19,967 bases of DNA from Sphaerosporella brunnea (taxonomy: Eukaryota; Ascomycota; Pezizomycetes; Pezizales; Pyronemataceae): positions 1-19,967 of the forward strand of contig VXIS01000532.1 in the NCBI GenBank assembly GCA_008704415.1, in the 5' to 3' direction. The translations under genes and the position numbers were made by a program. Of this stretch, positions 18,923-19,967 are shown one piece after another. Positions within the stretch are counted from its first letter, which is position 1; every line of letters begins with the position of its first letter. Below the pieces are notes generated by a model. It was not told where the DNA came from, did no database searches, and worked only from the letters and a program-made list of their open reading frames with translations.

Positions 18923-19967
18923 GCTGCGAATCCGCAAGCAAGCAGGCAGGAGATTGGGGGGGGGGGGGGGGTGGGCGGGAGCAAGAAAAAGAGGAAAGCA
19001 AGAAGCAGAAGAAGAAGCCCGCAAGAAAAAACGGCGCACCCCCGCGACTAATAAACGAGCCAGAGTAGAGTACAGAGCGGGCAGACGAGAGAGAGAGCGC
19101 CAGGTTTTTTTCTTGTGTTATGGATGATATGTATGCATCATGCCATGATGCTGCCAGTCCCGTCCATCCATCCATCCATACATACCGCCTTCCCTCCCAC
19201 CCCCATTTCCCCATCCTCCTCCTCCCACCCCCATTTCCCCCTCCCCCCTCCCCCCTCCCCCATGCCTTGGCCCGTGCTTCTCGCTTTCATTCTTTGCAGG
19301 TCTGGTTCTGTCCTTTTTCTGACCTGCCTGCTGACGGGGTATTTTTGGCAGAACCTGGCTCTCCGGGGTGCTAATCTGCTGCTGTGTTCCGCGACTTAGT
19401 ATGCATGGCGGCGGTGGTGGTGGTGGAGGTGGCCAAATGCCCTCTTCCGGACTGCTGCGCTCAGCCCGTTTCTGCGCGGGCAGGTGGTGTGGGTGTGGGT
19501 GTGGGTGGATTGAGGAAGGAGGTTCCGAGTTTGTGGGCGAACAGCTTTCGTTGGCGCGGGCCGGTGGACGAGTACTATAGTAGAGTAGGCGCCGGAGGGG
19601 ATTCCAACATCGAGCGTTGTCGCCTGCGCGATGGTGAACTCCAGATGGAGTGCCAGGTTATGAAGTCATGCAACTCTCGCGACACATGGCCGTGTGGACG
19701 AGGCTGCACCGTTTGCATGGTAGCCAGATGGGGGCCCGCTTGTTCTTTCATGCTGGCTCGTGGCTTGATTGCCTTTTGCGCTGACAGCTGCGGCTGTAGA
19801 TAAACAAGGGATTCCACGATGCCACTCAAATCTAGCTGACTCTAGGGGCGTGCACTCCTGTGAGCCCCCAAACAATCAACTTTCAACGTCAAGTATCCCC
19901 GAGCGTGGTTGGCTAGCGGACGTTGAAGGGCTCGGAATAATTCCAGCGTTGCTTCTCGGGGAAATGC
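18923..19967. other. Upstream region of the pepsin-fold gene, no convincing gene
   Basis: It starts with a G16 run (18956-18971) in the presumed leader. CCAT repeats (about 19162-19180), a duplicated 19-mer and a C-run block follow. From 19400 onward there are GGT and GGTGTG short repeats. A + strand frame ending at 19803 has a Cys-rich end but begins in simple repeats; it is not accepted as a gene. Confidence 0.5.
19194..19261. repeat. Duplicated 19-mer and four C-runs (G-quadruplex motif on minus strand)
   Basis: CTCCCACCCCCATTTCCCC occurs at 19194-19212 and again at 19222-19240. It is followed by four C-runs of 5, 6, 6 and 5 separated by single T (19237-19261). On the minus strand this is a tight-loop G-quadruplex pattern about 315-340 bp upstream of the pepsin-fold gene start. 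Confidence 0.75.

Noticed and set aside
19384..19803. + strand frame with a Cys-rich C-terminus, effector-like
   Set aside because: It lacks an ATG at its start, begins in GGT and GGTGTG simple repeats, has no signal peptide, and the cysteine spacing matches no family I know.

Overview
This window looks like nuclear DNA from a filamentous ascomycete (Pezizomycotina). Most introns are short (about 48-100 nt, GT-AG, with CTAAC/CTGAC-type branch points). Every recognisable gene is a fungal family member: a Chz1 histone chaperone, a Rox1/MATA-type HMG-box factor, a BET protein (Bdf1), the TFIIH subunit Tfb5, an SGNH/GDSL hydrolase and a membrane-anchored pepsin-fold protein. Genus is not resolved. 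All gene models are built by eye from splice signals and family motifs; no search was run.

Layout. Positions 1-2221: most of a piggyBac-like transposase on the minus strand, running off the left edge. Two short introns join a glycine/arginine-rich N-terminal segment to the DDE_Tnp_1_7 core. Positions 2222-3662: gene-free DNA holding a clear TA-flanked MITE (2774-2973), a weaker inverted repeat (3299-3392) and the chz1 promoter. Positions 3663-4217 (+): chz1. Positions 4736-6929 (-): HMG-box factor, convergent with chz1. Positions 7704-8757 (-): SGNH hydrolase whose frame breaks at a homopolymer. Positions 8758-11875: a 3.1 kb divergent intergenic region whose last 1,172 nt contain no ATG on the + strand. 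Positions 11876-14679 (+): bdf1 in four exons. Positions 15798-16190 (-): tfb5 in three exons, including a 16-nt microexon. Positions 17260-18922 (-): type I membrane pepsin-fold protein lacking both catalytic DTG motifs. Positions 18923-19967: C/G-run-rich upstream DNA with no convincing gene.

Functionally, three of the genes act in chromatin and transcription initiation: Chz1 (H2A.Z-H2B chaperone), Bdf1 (acetyl-histone reader that in yeast belongs to SWR1 and associates with TFIID) and Tfb5 (TFIIH). The HMG-box protein is a probable sequence-specific regulator. The hydrolase and the pepsin-fold protein belong to the secretory pathway. The left edge is transposon-derived.

The items most worth a second look are the Gly/Arg-rich extension spliced onto the piggyBac core, the ATG-free bdf1 leader, the G-tract lying between branch point and acceptor in tfb5 intron 2, the in-frame alternative donor inside the HMG box, and the pseudo-aspartic protease. 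I found no CRISPR array, rRNA or tRNA, and no clearly new multi-gene system.
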